Shown: positions 36,042 to 45,032 of the stretch, piece after piece | Layout of the letters: each line of letters opens with the position of its first letter | Numbering within the stretch: the first letter of the stretch is position 1 | NCBI GenBank assembly: GCA_032251435.1 | Contig: JAVVEH010000002.1 | Span: 1-64,000, forward strand | Source: JAVVEH01 sp032251435 | GTDB taxonomy: Bacteria > Verrucomicrobiota > Lentisphaeria > Oligosphaerales > MVZH01 | DNA: 64,000 nt | Direction of reading: 5' to 3' | Made by a program: the position numbers and the translations under genes | The notes under the pieces: model-generated | The model's input: only the letters and a program-made list of their open reading frames with translations | What the model was told of the DNA's origin: nothing | Databases searched by the model: none

Positions 36042-37283
36042 ATGAACGAACGCCGAGTAGTGGTTACAGGCGCGGGTGTGGTCAGCAGCGTTGGTGTCGG
36101 TGTTGATGTTTTTTGGCAATCCCTCGTTGAGGGGAAATCCGGCATTACCGCGACAACGTCGTTTGACGCCAGTCAGATGAGATGCCGCATCGCGGGTGAG
36201 ATTAAGGATTTTGACATCACGAATTGGATCACTCCCAAAGAAGCTCGCCGCCTGGATGTTTTCTGTCATTACGCCGTGGCCGCCGCTGATGAAGCGGTCA
36301 AGCAGTCTGGTTTGACGACAGACCCCGCGTTTAATCCGACGCGCGCGGGGGCGCTGATTGGGTGCGGCATCGGCGGGGTGAAGACCTTGCAAGAGCAATC
36401 ACGCGTGCTTGAGACCCGGGGCCCCTCAAAAAGCTCCCCGCTGATGGTGCCGATGATGATTTTAGATATGGCATCCGGATTCGTCTCGATTCAACATCAG
36501 TTGCGCGGGCCTAATTTCGCTGTCGTTTCCGCCTGCGCGTCGGCCTCTCACGCGATTGGGGAGGCGATGTGGACCATTAAGCGCGGCGATGCCGACGCGA
36601 TGGTCACGGGCGGCACCGAAGCTTGTTTATGTGAATTGGGGGTCGCTGGATTCTCCGCGATGAAGGCGCTTTCCGAGCGTAATGATGATCCGCAACGGGC
36701 CAGTCGGCCGTTTGACGCTGAGCGTGATGGTTTTGTGCCTTCTGAGGGCGCCGGGATTCTGGTTTTAGAAGAGCTGGAACACGCCAAAGCCCGCGGGGCT
36801 GACATTCTTGGCGAAATCGTCGGGTACGGCTCTTCCGGAGACGCGTATCATATCACCGCGCCGGATGCGACGGCTGACGGGCCGAAACGGGCGATGGAAA
36901 TGGCCATGGCGCACGCCGGTGTGACACCGGCGCAGATGGGCTACATCAACGCCCACGGGACCAGCACGCCATTGAACGATAAAACGGAAACCTTGGCGAT
37001 CAAGAAAGCGTTTGGCGACGCGGCCTATAAAATCGCTGTCAGCAGCACAAAGTCAATGACCGGTCACGCCTTGGGCGCCGCCGGCGGGTTGGAAAGCATC
37101 GCCGTTTTAATGGCGTTGAAAACGGGGATTGTGCCCCCCACGGTGAATTACGAAAATCCGGATCCGGACTGCGATTTGGACTATGTTCCCAACACCGCCC
37201 GGCAAGTGAATCCGATCATCGCCATGAACACCAACTTGGGATTCGGGGGACACAACGCGGCGCTGATTTTCCGCAAATTTTGA
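36042..37283 (+). CDS. fabF: Beta-ketoacyl-ACP synthase II FabF
   Basis: A 413-residue elongating condensing enzyme: nucleophile Cys165 (SACASASHAIG), with histidines in NAHGTSTPLND and STKSMTGHALGAAGG. It extends acyl-ACP chains with malonyl-ACP. It is the last fab gene of the cluster; fabZ and fabI are not in this window. The product ends GFGGHNAALIFRKF, typical of FabF. Confidence 0.96.
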   Translation: MNERRVVVTGAGVVSSVGVGVDVFWQSLVEGKSGITATTSFDASQMRCRIAGEIKDFDITNWITPKEARRLDVFCHYAVAAADEAVKQSGLTTDPAFNPTRAGALIGCGIGGVKTLQEQSRVLETRGPSKSSPLMVPMMILDMASGFVSIQHQLRGPNFAVVSACASASHAIGEAMWTIKRGDADAMVTGGTEACLCELGVAGFSAMKALSERNDDPQRASRPFDAERDGFVPSEGAGILVLEELEHAKARGADILGEIVGYGSSGDAYHITAPDATADGPKRAMEMAMAHAGVTPAQMGYINAHGTSTPLNDKTETLAIKKAFGDAAYKIAVSSTKSMTGHALGAAGGLESIAVLMALKTGIVPPTVNYENPDPDCDLDYVPNTARQVNPIIAMNTNLGFGGHNAALIFRKF

Positions 37284-37414
37284 GCGTCTTGAATACGGAT
37301 GTCCAGCCGCGCTTTCCGCGGGGCCGGGTTTTCCGCGGGGTTTGTCCGGCGGGGCGGAAAGCAGCGGTCCGCCAGCCGGGAAATGACAATGCCACTGATT
37401 TTGGAGACATGGAA

Positions 37415-37966
37415 ATGAAGATTGCCGGTCGTGTTTTTCTCGTTCTTTTTAGCGTGACGTGCTTGACGGGGTGCCGTCATCGCCTGGCGGAACAGCCGTT
37501 GACTCCCCGGCAACGGGAATGGGCTGAGCGAATGGACAGCTGGAACTGGAAATGGCGTCTGCCTTATCACGCTCCCGTCCGTTCCTTCCGGTCATCATCG
37601 AACGCCTCCTCCAGGTCAATCCCGCCCCGTCAAACGCTGCCGCCGGTGATGACGACAGGCCCGGTTTTGGGCGACACGGACATGCCCGATTCGTTTGAAT
37701 TACCGCCGCTGACGGATCTGCCGCCGGTGATGACCGATGACGATGTCGTGTTTGTGCCGATGGAGACAACCCCGGCTGACCTTGCCGCCCCTTCAGTCAA
37801 GAAAACGCACACCGTCGCCAAGGGGGACACCCTCAGCGGTATCGCCATCCGGCACTATGGCAAGGCCGAGTTGTGGCGGCGGATCTATGACGCGAACCGG
37901 GAGGCGATTGACAGTCCCGACAACCTGAAGGTCGGGTCCGTTCTCACCATCCCCCCCACCGACTAA
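37415..37966 (+). CDS. LysM-domain lipoprotein
   Basis: The frame is open from 37280, but the likely start is ATG 37415, eight bases after TTGGAG. This gives 183 residues with a lipoprotein signal (MKIAGRVFLVLFSVTCLTGC; Cys20 lipidated). A proline-rich, disordered middle (LPPVMTTGPV, ELPPLTDLPPVMTDDD, a partial repeat) leads to a C-terminal LysM domain (THTVAKGDTLSGIAIRHYGKAELWRRIYDANR...LKVGSVLTIP). It probably anchors to the envelope and binds peptidoglycan. Partner or enzymatic activity is not evident. Confidence 0.85.
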   Translation: MKIAGRVFLVLFSVTCLTGCRHRLAEQPLTPRQREWAERMDSWNWKWRLPYHAPVRSFRSSSNASSRSIPPRQTLPPVMTTGPVLGDTDMPDSFELPPLTDLPPVMTDDDVVFVPMETTPADLAAPSVKKTHTVAKGDTLSGIAIRHYGKAELWRRIYDANREAIDSPDNLKVGSVLTIPPTD

Positions 37967-38047
37967 ATGGCTCCTCACAGTCACGGCCTTTTTCCCTGTT
38001 CTTTTCCGTTTCGCTTACGACTGACGGGGATGACAGGCTGACAGATT

Positions 38048-40432
38048 ATGGCATTTACCTCTTTATTCACAAAGAAAAAGAACGTTTCCAAGCCGTTGTC
38101 CGCCACGCGCAAAGACATCGCCAAGGGGACGGACGTGAAGCGATCCAACCTCCTCAGCCGTCATTTCCGCCTGACGGTGCTGATGGGGGTGGCCGTTTGG
38201 GGTGTCGCGACATTCACCAGTCTGCACAAACGCCCGCTGTCATTTGACAGCTTGGTCGAAGGCCAGATTGTCCAAGACGATTTATATAGCTCAGTCGCTT
38301 TCAGGCATGTTGACAAGGCGGCGACGGACCGCCTGCGGGAAGAGGCCCGGCGGCGTGTTCCGCCGGTCTTTGTTGTCGACAAGCGGAAGGTTGACGAGGC
38401 GCTCAGGGTTTTTGACATGTTGTACGCCCGCCTGTTGCTTCCGGAAAATGGTGGGAACACCACCGCCACGGCGACTGAGGACGCGGCGCGCGACGCGGTG
38501 TCTTATCTGGCGGAACAGGGCGTTCTGGATGTCATTCCCGGCACCTTGAAAAAGCTGAAAAAGCAGACGTTCAAAGACATCATTACGCGGCACCTGCGGC
38601 ATGGCATTGTCACCGATGATCCCAAAGAGACATTTTATACCATTTTAAGCGCCGGCGACAGTATCGTTCTCGTCGACACACAAGGCCGGCGGATGAGTCG
38701 GACGGTTGGCGAGCAGCTCACCCGAAGGGCGGCGGTTGAATCCATCGTCACCACCTTCGCGGGGGAGGCGGAGGATGTCAGCAGCAAGGAGAAAGCCGCG
38801 GTGCGGGCGTTCACGGAGTCCGTGCTGCGGCCAAACGTGTTACTGGATGTCGAGCTGACAACGCAGGACCGCGATGAGGCCGCCGCCGCGGTTCCAGATC
38901 AAATTGTCGTCATTGCCGAGGATGAGTTGCTGTTAGAGCAGGGCAGTCAAGTCAGCGCTGAGCAGATCCGGTTAGTCAACGATTACCGGAGCGAGTTGGA
39001 GCGGTCTCAGAAGGGACGCCGGTTGTGGCGGGAAGCGGTTTTTCACTCAGGCCTGTCGTTATGTTTACTCCTGGCCTTGGGGTACATGCTTAAAATTATT
39101 TCCCCGGACGTGTTGAACACGAACGGGAAGTTGGTGTTGATCGCTATTTTGGTGATGCTTCAACTGGTTATCACCCGGATTTTCACGGATTTTCTGTCCG
39201 CCCGGAACACCTTTACCTCCATTGATTACATGGCCATGGCGCCCTTGACAGTCTCGGCGATGCTCATGGCTCAGCTCATGGGATTGCGCACCACTATGGT
39301 GGCGATTGTGTACACCAGTTTGCTGGCCGCTTTTCAAAGCGTCCAACCCTTGCAGTTGTTTATCACCAGCCTCTTTTCATCGGTGGTCGCGGCGATGTTG
39401 TTCAGCCGGGCCAGGAAACGCATTCATTCGCTGCAGACCATTTTGGGAATCGCTTTCACGATCATGGTGGTTCAGATTTTGTTTTTGATTTTTAAAGAAG
39501 TGCCCATGAATCATTTAGACCGGGTGACATTGCTGGCCTTGTTAAACGGGTTTGTTGTCACGGTGGCGGCCTTTGTGCTCTTGCCCCTGTTTGAAGTCAT
39601 GTTCGGCATCACCACATACATTTCGTTGATTGAACTCAGTGACTTAAACCATCCCCTGTTAAAGCGGATGCAGATGGAGGCGCCGGGCACATATCACCAC
39701 AGTTTGATGGTCGCCACTCTCACCGAGCAGGCGGCGGCGGCGATCGGGGCGAATCCGCTGCTGGCCCGTGTCATCGCTTATTTTCATGACATCGGGAAAA
39801 TGTCCCAGCCGGATTATTTCACCGAAAACATGTCATTTGGCGGGCATACGCCTCATGACCGCCTGCAACCCCGCATGAGCAGCATGGTCATTTTAAACCA
39901 TGTGCGGGAAGGATTGGCTCTGGCCGAGAAATACAAATTACGCAAGGTCATCCGGGAAGGCATCGCCCAACACCATGGCACCAGCCTTATCTCATATTTT
40001 TACCATCGGGCGAAAGGCCAGCATGAGGAAAAGAATGACGAGCGCAGCTTGGAGACCCGTGATTACCGTTACCCGGGACCGACGCCGACGCGGAAAGAGG
40101 TGGTGCTGCTTTCTATCGCCGACACCTGTGAGGCGGCTTGCCGATCTCTGGAAAAACCCACCCCGCAGAAAATCGAAAATTTTGTCAACGAGCTGGTGAC
40201 GAAGAAAGTGATCGACGGGCAATTAGATCATGCGGATTTGACGTTTGAAGAGCTCGCGATCGTTAAAAAAACGATCATCTCGACCATTGTGAACATGTCC
40301 CACGGTCGGATCGCTTATCCCAAGGACGATGAAAAGGAACCGAATGAAGATACACCTGCGTCGGCGAACCCGGACACTTCAGCTGAAAAATCGGTCGAAG
40401 ACGATGGACATGATCAACCTGGCGGCGAATGA
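38048..40432 (+). CDS. pgpH: PgpH-like 7TM-HD cyclic-di-AMP phosphodiesterase
   Basis: A 794-residue membrane protein. One helix near residues 45-60 is followed by a large extracytoplasmic 7TMR-HDED domain (to about 320), about seven transmembrane helices (AVFHSGLSLCLLLALGYMLK onward), and a cytoplasmic HD domain with HHSLMVATLTEQAA, YFHDIGKM and the later QHHGTSLISYFYH. PgpH-family enzymes hydrolyse c-di-AMP to pApA. It overlaps ybeY, a near-universal linkage that supports the call. The last 40 residues are acidic and low in complexity because they share DNA with the ybeY start. Confidence 0.9.
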   Translation: MAFTSLFTKKKNVSKPLSATRKDIAKGTDVKRSNLLSRHFRLTVLMGVAVWGVATFTSLHKRPLSFDSLVEGQIVQDDLYSSVAFRHVDKAATDRLREEARRRVPPVFVVDKRKVDEALRVFDMLYARLLLPENGGNTTATATEDAARDAVSYLAEQGVLDVIPGTLKKLKKQTFKDIITRHLRHGIVTDDPKETFYTILSAGDSIVLVDTQGRRMSRTVGEQLTRRAAVESIVTTFAGEAEDVSSKEKAAVRAFTESVLRPNVLLDVELTTQDRDEAAAAVPDQIVVIAEDELLLEQGSQVSAEQIRLVNDYRSELERSQKGRRLWREAVFHSGLSLCLLLALGYMLKIISPDVLNTNGKLVLIAILVMLQLVITRIFTDFLSARNTFTSIDYMAMAPLTVSAMLMAQLMGLRTTMVAIVYTSLLAAFQSVQPLQLFITSLFSSVVAAMLFSRARKRIHSLQTILGIAFTIMVVQILFLIFKEVPMNHLDRVTLLALLNGFVVTVAAFVLLPLFEVMFGITTYISLIELSDLNHPLLKRMQMEAPGTYHHSLMVATLTEQAAAAIGANPLLARVIAYFHDIGKMSQPDYFTENMSFGGHTPHDRLQPRMSSMVILNHVREGLALAEKYKLRKVIREGIAQHHGTSLISYFYHRAKGQHEEKNDERSLETRDYRYPGPTPTRKEVVLLSIADTCEAACRSLEKPTPQKIENFVNELVTKKVIDGQLDHADLTFEELAIVKKTIISTIVNMSHGRIAYPKDDEKEPNEDTPASANPDTSAEKSVEDDGHDQPGGE

Positions 40433-40844
40433 AGCGGGTTTTTCCTCTCCGGAATGGGATCAGGCGGAGCTTGATGTTGTCTTTCTCGGTCCGCGCGCGA
40501 TCCGCCACATTAACCGATCGTTTCTTGATCATGACGATGTGACGGATGTCATCACATTTGATTTGCGCGCGCATAATCCCGCCACGCTTCCCACGGGCTG
40601 CCTGGGGGAAATCTTAATTTGTCCCGCCCGGGCGCTGGAAAACGCCGTCGAGTACAACCAGCCGCCGGAATGGGAGCTGACCCTTTACATCGTTCACGGG
40701 TTGTTACATCTGGGCGGATGGGACGATCAGGCGTCAGAAGATGTGAGGGCGATGCGGCGGGCGGAGAGCCGGGTGATGGCTGTTCTGCGCGACCGGTTTA
40801 ATCCGTCCGAATGTTTCGCGTTCGCCAAACCGAACGCTAAGTGA
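40344..40844 (+). CDS. ybeY: Endoribonuclease YbeY
   Basis: A 166-residue protein from ATG 40344, preceded by AAGGAACC; it overlaps pgpH by about 89 bases. Residues INRSFLDHDDVTDVITFDL and LGEILICP are the YbeY core. The metal motif reads HGLLHLGGWDDQ: the first two histidines are present, but the third position of the canonical H-x3-H-x5-H is aspartate, a substitution known in some homologues. YbeY takes part in 16S rRNA 3'-end maturation and ribosome quality control. A later start at the ATG in KTMDMINLA is possible but would remove the first strand. Confidence 0.9.
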   Translation: MKIHLRRRTRTLQLKNRSKTMDMINLAANEAGFSSPEWDQAELDVVFLGPRAIRHINRSFLDHDDVTDVITFDLRAHNPATLPTGCLGEILICPARALENAVEYNQPPEWELTLYIVHGLLHLGGWDDQASEDVRAMRRAESRVMAVLRDRFNPSECFAFAKPNAK

Positions 40845-40893
40845 TGGTCTGGGCATTAGTATAACTCCATAGAGCTGTTTAGGTGAAATCGAG

Positions 40894-42210
40894 ATGAATG
40901 GTGATGTTATTTTCTGGGTGGCCTTGGCCGCCTTGTTCTTTGGCGTGTTCGTATCCGCCGTCCGGATGGCGTTGAGCGAGTTAAGCCCCGGGGCCTTGCG
41001 GAAACTGGAAACCACTCAGCCGGATTTGGCCGAGACGTTCATGGTTTGGTATGACCGCCGTGAACGATACCGCATTTCGCTGCGTATCCTGCAAGTCGTG
41101 GCGATTATTCTCATCGTGATTTCGGGCACGGCTTTATGGCGGGCGACCATGGCGCCCGAAGCGGGACAGGGCGATTTTTCCTATCTAGCCTGGGCGGGCT
41201 CGGGGGCGCTGCTTTATTTACTGTGCACGGAGCTGTTCGGATCCGGATTGGGAAAGGTTTGGACCAAGCAGTTTTTGCGTGTGGGGATGCCGGTTGTCCG
41301 CGTCCTGTCCTTGCCGCTTATTGTCATTGTCTGGCCGCTGGAGAAATGGCACGCGTTTCTTATCCGCCACCGGCTTTCCGGCGAAAGCGACCAGGAGAAG
41401 ACAACGACTGAGGATGAGATCCTGTCGCTGGTTGAAAAGGACGAGGCGGGGGAAGCGCTCCACATAACCGCGTTGGAAGAAGATGAGCGCCGGATGATCC
41501 GTGGAATTTTTGATTTGGATGAACTGCTGGTTCGGGAAATTATGACCCCGCGGGTGGATCTTGACGCCGTCGCCGATGATGTCTCACTGCTCGTGGTAAA
41601 AAAAGTGATCGTGGAGTCCGGGCATTCCCGGATTCCCGTTTACCATGGCTCCGTTGACCACATTGTCGGGGTGATCCACGCCAAAGATCTGCTGGCGGTG
41701 GAGGGCGCGCTGGAGGATCACTCGCTGACGGATGTGATGCATTCGGCTATTTTTATTCCTGAAAGTAAAAACGTGGGAGATTTGCTGGAAGAGTTCCAGA
41801 GAACAATCACGCACTTCGGGGTGGTTGTTGATGAATACGGGGGAACCGCCGGCGTGATTACCCTTGAGGATATTCTCGAGGAGATCGTCGGTGACATCCG
41901 GGATGAATATGACCATGACGATCAGGAAGAGGGAGCCGTGATCCCGGATCATCAAGGTGATGTGTTTGACGCCCGTACAACGATTGACGACATCAATGAG
42001 GCGCTGGGGCTGGAATTGCCCGAGGATGAGGATTTTGACACTCTGGGCGGGTATCTGTCATTTATTTTGGGGCATATTCCCCTGATTGGCGAAAAAGTCA
42101 GAACCCAGGATCTGGACGTGGAAATCCTGGACGCGGACGAGCGGCGTATTAAAAAAGTGCGGCTGACTAAGGTGAATCCTGACCAGGACTCCTTGGACAC
42201 CGATAATTGA
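40894..42210 (+). CDS. CNNM/CorC-type CBS-domain membrane protein
   Basis: A 438-residue protein of the hemolysin C/CorC group. Residues 1-150 form the DUF21 transmembrane domain (VIFWVALAALFFGVFVSAVRMALSELS). Two CBS domains follow: VREIMTPRVDLDAV with GHSRIPVYHGSVDHIVGVIHAKDL, then VDEYGGTAGVITLEDILEEIVGDI. The C-terminal CorC_HlyC domain ends in RRIKKVRLTKV. Homologues act in magnesium or cobalt efflux or transport. It follows ybeY, a common order in bacteria (pgpH-ybeY-corC). Confidence 0.92.
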   Translation: MNGDVIFWVALAALFFGVFVSAVRMALSELSPGALRKLETTQPDLAETFMVWYDRRERYRISLRILQVVAIILIVISGTALWRATMAPEAGQGDFSYLAWAGSGALLYLLCTELFGSGLGKVWTKQFLRVGMPVVRVLSLPLIVIVWPLEKWHAFLIRHRLSGESDQEKTTTEDEILSLVEKDEAGEALHITALEEDERRMIRGIFDLDELLVREIMTPRVDLDAVADDVSLLVVKKVIVESGHSRIPVYHGSVDHIVGVIHAKDLLAVEGALEDHSLTDVMHSAIFIPESKNVGDLLEEFQRTITHFGVVVDEYGGTAGVITLEDILEEIVGDIRDEYDHDDQEEGAVIPDHQGDVFDARTTIDDINEALGLELPEDEDFDTLGGYLSFILGHIPLIGEKVRTQDLDVEILDADERRIKKVRLTKVNPDQDSLDTDN

Positions 42211-42287
42211 GTCCTCCCCGGCGGAAACGCCCGCAGCCAGCGGCGTCTTCGCCGCGGCGCCAATGAAGAAAGCGCGAAACGGTTTTT

Positions 42288-43658
42288 GTGAAAGATTTGA
42301 TCATAGCTGTCGTCGGAACCTTAGTCATTTTCGCTCTTGAGCGGGCGGGGGTGATTCTAGCCACCCGGAGCCCCGGAGGACGGGCCTGGATTCGAGCGCA
42401 CCGCTTGTTTCATCCCAACCCCATTTCCTACATGCGCATGCCCATGGGACTGGTGACGATTTTTTTGTGGGCGGGGGGGTGGCAGGTGACCGCTTTTTTA
42501 TGGTTCGCTTTTTGGATGATCACGGATCTGACCGATGGCGATATCGCCCGCTCCTGTGACTTGGTGACCGAAAGTGGAAAATGGATTGATCCCCTGAGTG
42601 ACAAGCTGCTTTACTTTCCCGTGTTGATTTATCTGTCAGGCTGGCAGACGGTCATCTACAAAGGCGAGAGTCACACACTGTTTCCCTTTGGCTGGATACT
42701 GGCTTTGGTCGTCATCGATTCAATTGGACAATGCTCCCGGCTGTTCACCGTTAAAAAAGCGGCTAATTTATTTGGCAAGGCCAAAACCGCGCTGATCACG
42801 ATCATGATTATTCTCGGCGGCTCTGATGTGCTTTACGACCTGCGCTTCATTACCCCCCCGTTTTTAGCCCTGCTGGCGATTTGCTGCGCTGTGCTGGCGT
42901 TTTTATCCTTTTTTTGCAAAATCGTTCCGGACTCATGGTACGCCAACACCTTCACGCTGGGCAATTTTCTCTGCGGGATCTCGTCGATTGTTTGTGTCAG
43001 CTTCGGGTGGCTTCATCATGGATTTGTGCTGGTGTTCATCGGACAGTTCTTTGACTTGTTTGACGGTCGCTGCGCGCGGAAATTCGGTTCCACCCGCTAT
43101 GGCGCCTTATTTGATGACATCGCCGACGGCACCAGCTTCGGCCTGGCCACGGCGTTTCTGTTATTTGTGGCGTTGGGATCCACCATCCCCGGGTTTTTGG
43201 TGGCCGCCGCTTTTTGCGTCTCGGTGATTGTCCGGCTTATCCGTTTTCTGCGCCTTAAAGGGGCGTTGCCCATCGGCGTGTTCAGCGGCTTGCCCTCTCC
43301 CGCCGGGGCGTTGCTGACCGGGGCGGCCGCCTTATTATTCCTTGACAAACCTCTGTTGATTTATTTTTTCGCCATACTGTCCTCCGTCGCCATGCTGGCA
43401 CCGATACGCTATCGCCATTTCGCTCAGAAAATCTGGCCAGGCATCCCCAATATCGTCAAAGTGGGCGTGGCCGTGGCGGTCATTGTTTTCGTCAGTAAGG
43501 GGTTGACTGGAACATTCTTATTCGCGGATCAGTTGTCGATTGAACTTGGCGGTTTCGTGTTAGCGATGGCTTATCTCATTTTTGGCCGGGCATCCGGCCG
43601 AGATGATGAGCGCGCCGCCGGGCCGCCCGCCCGCGGGAAAGGAACCGCCGCGGAATGA
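42288..43658 (+). CDS. Fusion of two CDP-alcohol phosphatidyltransferases (PgsA-like + PssA-like)
   Basis: A 456-residue membrane protein starting at GTG 42288. It contains two complete CDP-alcohol phosphatidyltransferase motifs. Domain 1 (about 30-195) has DLTDGDIARSCDLVTESGKW followed by IDPLSD, in the PgsA style. Domain 2 (about 210-375) has DLFDGRCARKFGSTRYGALF followed by DDIAD, closest to PssA, with the entry helix NTFTLGNFLCGISSIVCV. Each motif keeps all the D-x2-D-G-x2-A-R...G-x3-D-x3-D residues. The two enzymes would make phosphatidylglycerophosphate and phosphatidylserine from CDP-diacylglycerol. Extra helices follow, then a polar tail. The usual proteins are separate, each 170-260 residues. 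Overlaps mnmE by four bases. Which alcohol each half uses is inferred. Confidence 0.85.
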   Translation: MKDLIIAVVGTLVIFALERAGVILATRSPGGRAWIRAHRLFHPNPISYMRMPMGLVTIFLWAGGWQVTAFLWFAFWMITDLTDGDIARSCDLVTESGKWIDPLSDKLLYFPVLIYLSGWQTVIYKGESHTLFPFGWILALVVIDSIGQCSRLFTVKKAANLFGKAKTALITIMIILGGSDVLYDLRFITPPFLALLAICCAVLAFLSFFCKIVPDSWYANTFTLGNFLCGISSIVCVSFGWLHHGFVLVFIGQFFDLFDGRCARKFGSTRYGALFDDIADGTSFGLATAFLLFVALGSTIPGFLVAAAFCVSVIVRLIRFLRLKGALPIGVFSGLPSPAGALLTGAAALLFLDKPLLIYFFAILSSVAMLAPIRYRHFAQKIWPGIPNIVKVGVAVAVIVFVSKGLTGTFLFADQLSIELGGFVLAMAYLIFGRASGRDDERAAGPPARGKGTAAE

Positions 43659-45019
43659 ATGTCGCCCCTGACATGTCGGAAGACACCATCGCCGCCATCG
43701 CCGGTGGCGTGGGGGGGGCGGTTTCCATTGTCCGCGTGAGCGGCGAAACAGCGATGGCGGTCGCGGACAAGGTGTGGCGGTCCCGGAAATCGTTGATCCA
43801 CGGGCCGCCCCGTCGGCTGGCGCTGGGCCGGGTTGTTGACGCGGATGGCGCGGTCGTGGATCAGTGTCTGGCTGTGGTTTTTCCCGGCGCTGCGAGTTAC
43901 ACGGGCGAACCGATGGTGGAATTCCACACCCATGGCGGCGCGTTGGTTCCGCGCAAGGTCTTGCAGTGCTTGCTGTCCGCCGGCGCCCGGCTGGCGGCGC
44001 CGGGGGAGTTCACCAAACGGGCGTTTATTAACGGGAAGATGGATTTAACGCAAGCCGAAGCCGTGGGGGATTTGATTTCCGCCCATAGCGAGATGGCGCT
44101 GCGGCTGGCGAACCGCCAGTTACAGGGATCCCTGAGCTGCCGCGTGAACGCTGTCTTCGAGGAACTCACCGCGGTGTTGGCCGACGTGGAATCACGGATG
44201 GACTTTCCCGAGGAACATCTGGACTGGATGCCCCCCGAAGCGTTGGCTGAGCGCTTGCGGCATGTGACAGGCGCTCTCAACCAGTTGCTCGCGGGGCGGC
44301 ACGTGGGTGAAGTGCTGCGCGATGGCGTGCGGCTGGTGATCGCCGGTGGCCCGAATGTGGGAAAATCCAGTTTGCTGAATTGTTTTCTCGGTCGTGACCG
44401 GGCCATTGTCACCGAAATCCCCGGCACGACTCGGGACACCTTGGAAGAACTGGCTCACGTGCGGGGCATCCCGGTTCGTCTAACTGACACCGCGGGTATC
44501 CGGGAAACCCGGGATGTGGTGGAAAAACATGGGATTGACCGGAGTAAAGCCAGCCTCAAAGAAGCGCAAGTGGTTTTGTGGGTATACGACATCCGGTCGC
44601 CGGAAACCGGCCTGGCGGTGGGGGACCACCTGTCAGCCGCTCCTGTGATTCATGTGGCGAATAAAGTCGATCTCGTTGAAAAAGCCACCGCGTCACTTTC
44701 CCTTTCTCCAGGTCATGTCGCGGTGTCCGCGGTGACTGGCCAAGGCTTGGAGACGCTTTACGATCAGATTGAAGCGGTCATTTGGGAGCGCCCTGGAATG
44801 GCTGAGCCTGAATACGCGGTGAACGCCCGGCACGGGGCTCTGTTGGAAGCCGCGCTGAGCGAATTGGCTGACACTGGTCCCTTGATGGAACAGGAACTTT
44901 GGGAACTCGCGGCTGTCCACCTTCGATCCGCCGCCGAGGATGTCGGCCGGATTACCGGAAGAACCGCTTCCATTGATGTTCTGGACACGATTTTCGCCAA
45001 ATTCTGCATTGGTAAATAA
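43655..45019 (+). CDS. mnmE: tRNA modification GTPase MnmE
   Basis: A 454-residue protein. The N-terminal folate-binding domain (DTIAAIAGGVGGAVSIVRVSG, FPGAASYTGEPMVEFHTHGG) is followed by helices and an inserted G domain with GGPNVGKSSLL, DTAGIRETRD and NKVD, and ends with the MnmE signature FAKFCIGK. With MnmG it installs the cmnm5/nm5 group on wobble uridine of tRNAs. Start overlaps the preceding stop by four bases. Confidence 0.96.
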   Translation: MNVAPDMSEDTIAAIAGGVGGAVSIVRVSGETAMAVADKVWRSRKSLIHGPPRRLALGRVVDADGAVVDQCLAVVFPGAASYTGEPMVEFHTHGGALVPRKVLQCLLSAGARLAAPGEFTKRAFINGKMDLTQAEAVGDLISAHSEMALRLANRQLQGSLSCRVNAVFEELTAVLADVESRMDFPEEHLDWMPPEALAERLRHVTGALNQLLAGRHVGEVLRDGVRLVIAGGPNVGKSSLLNCFLGRDRAIVTEIPGTTRDTLEELAHVRGIPVRLTDTAGIRETRDVVEKHGIDRSKASLKEAQVVLWVYDIRSPETGLAVGDHLSAAPVIHVANKVDLVEKATASLSLSPGHVAVSAVTGQGLETLYDQIEAVIWERPGMAEPEYAVNARHGALLEAALSELADTGPLMEQELWELAAVHLRSAAEDVGRITGRTASIDVLDTIFAKFCIGK

Positions 45020-45032
45020 CATAAGGAAACAC

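Noticed and set aside
44940..45032. Longer N-terminus for gpmI
   Set aside because: It overlaps the conserved end of mnmE in another frame, while ATG 45033 has a good ribosome-binding site and matches family length.
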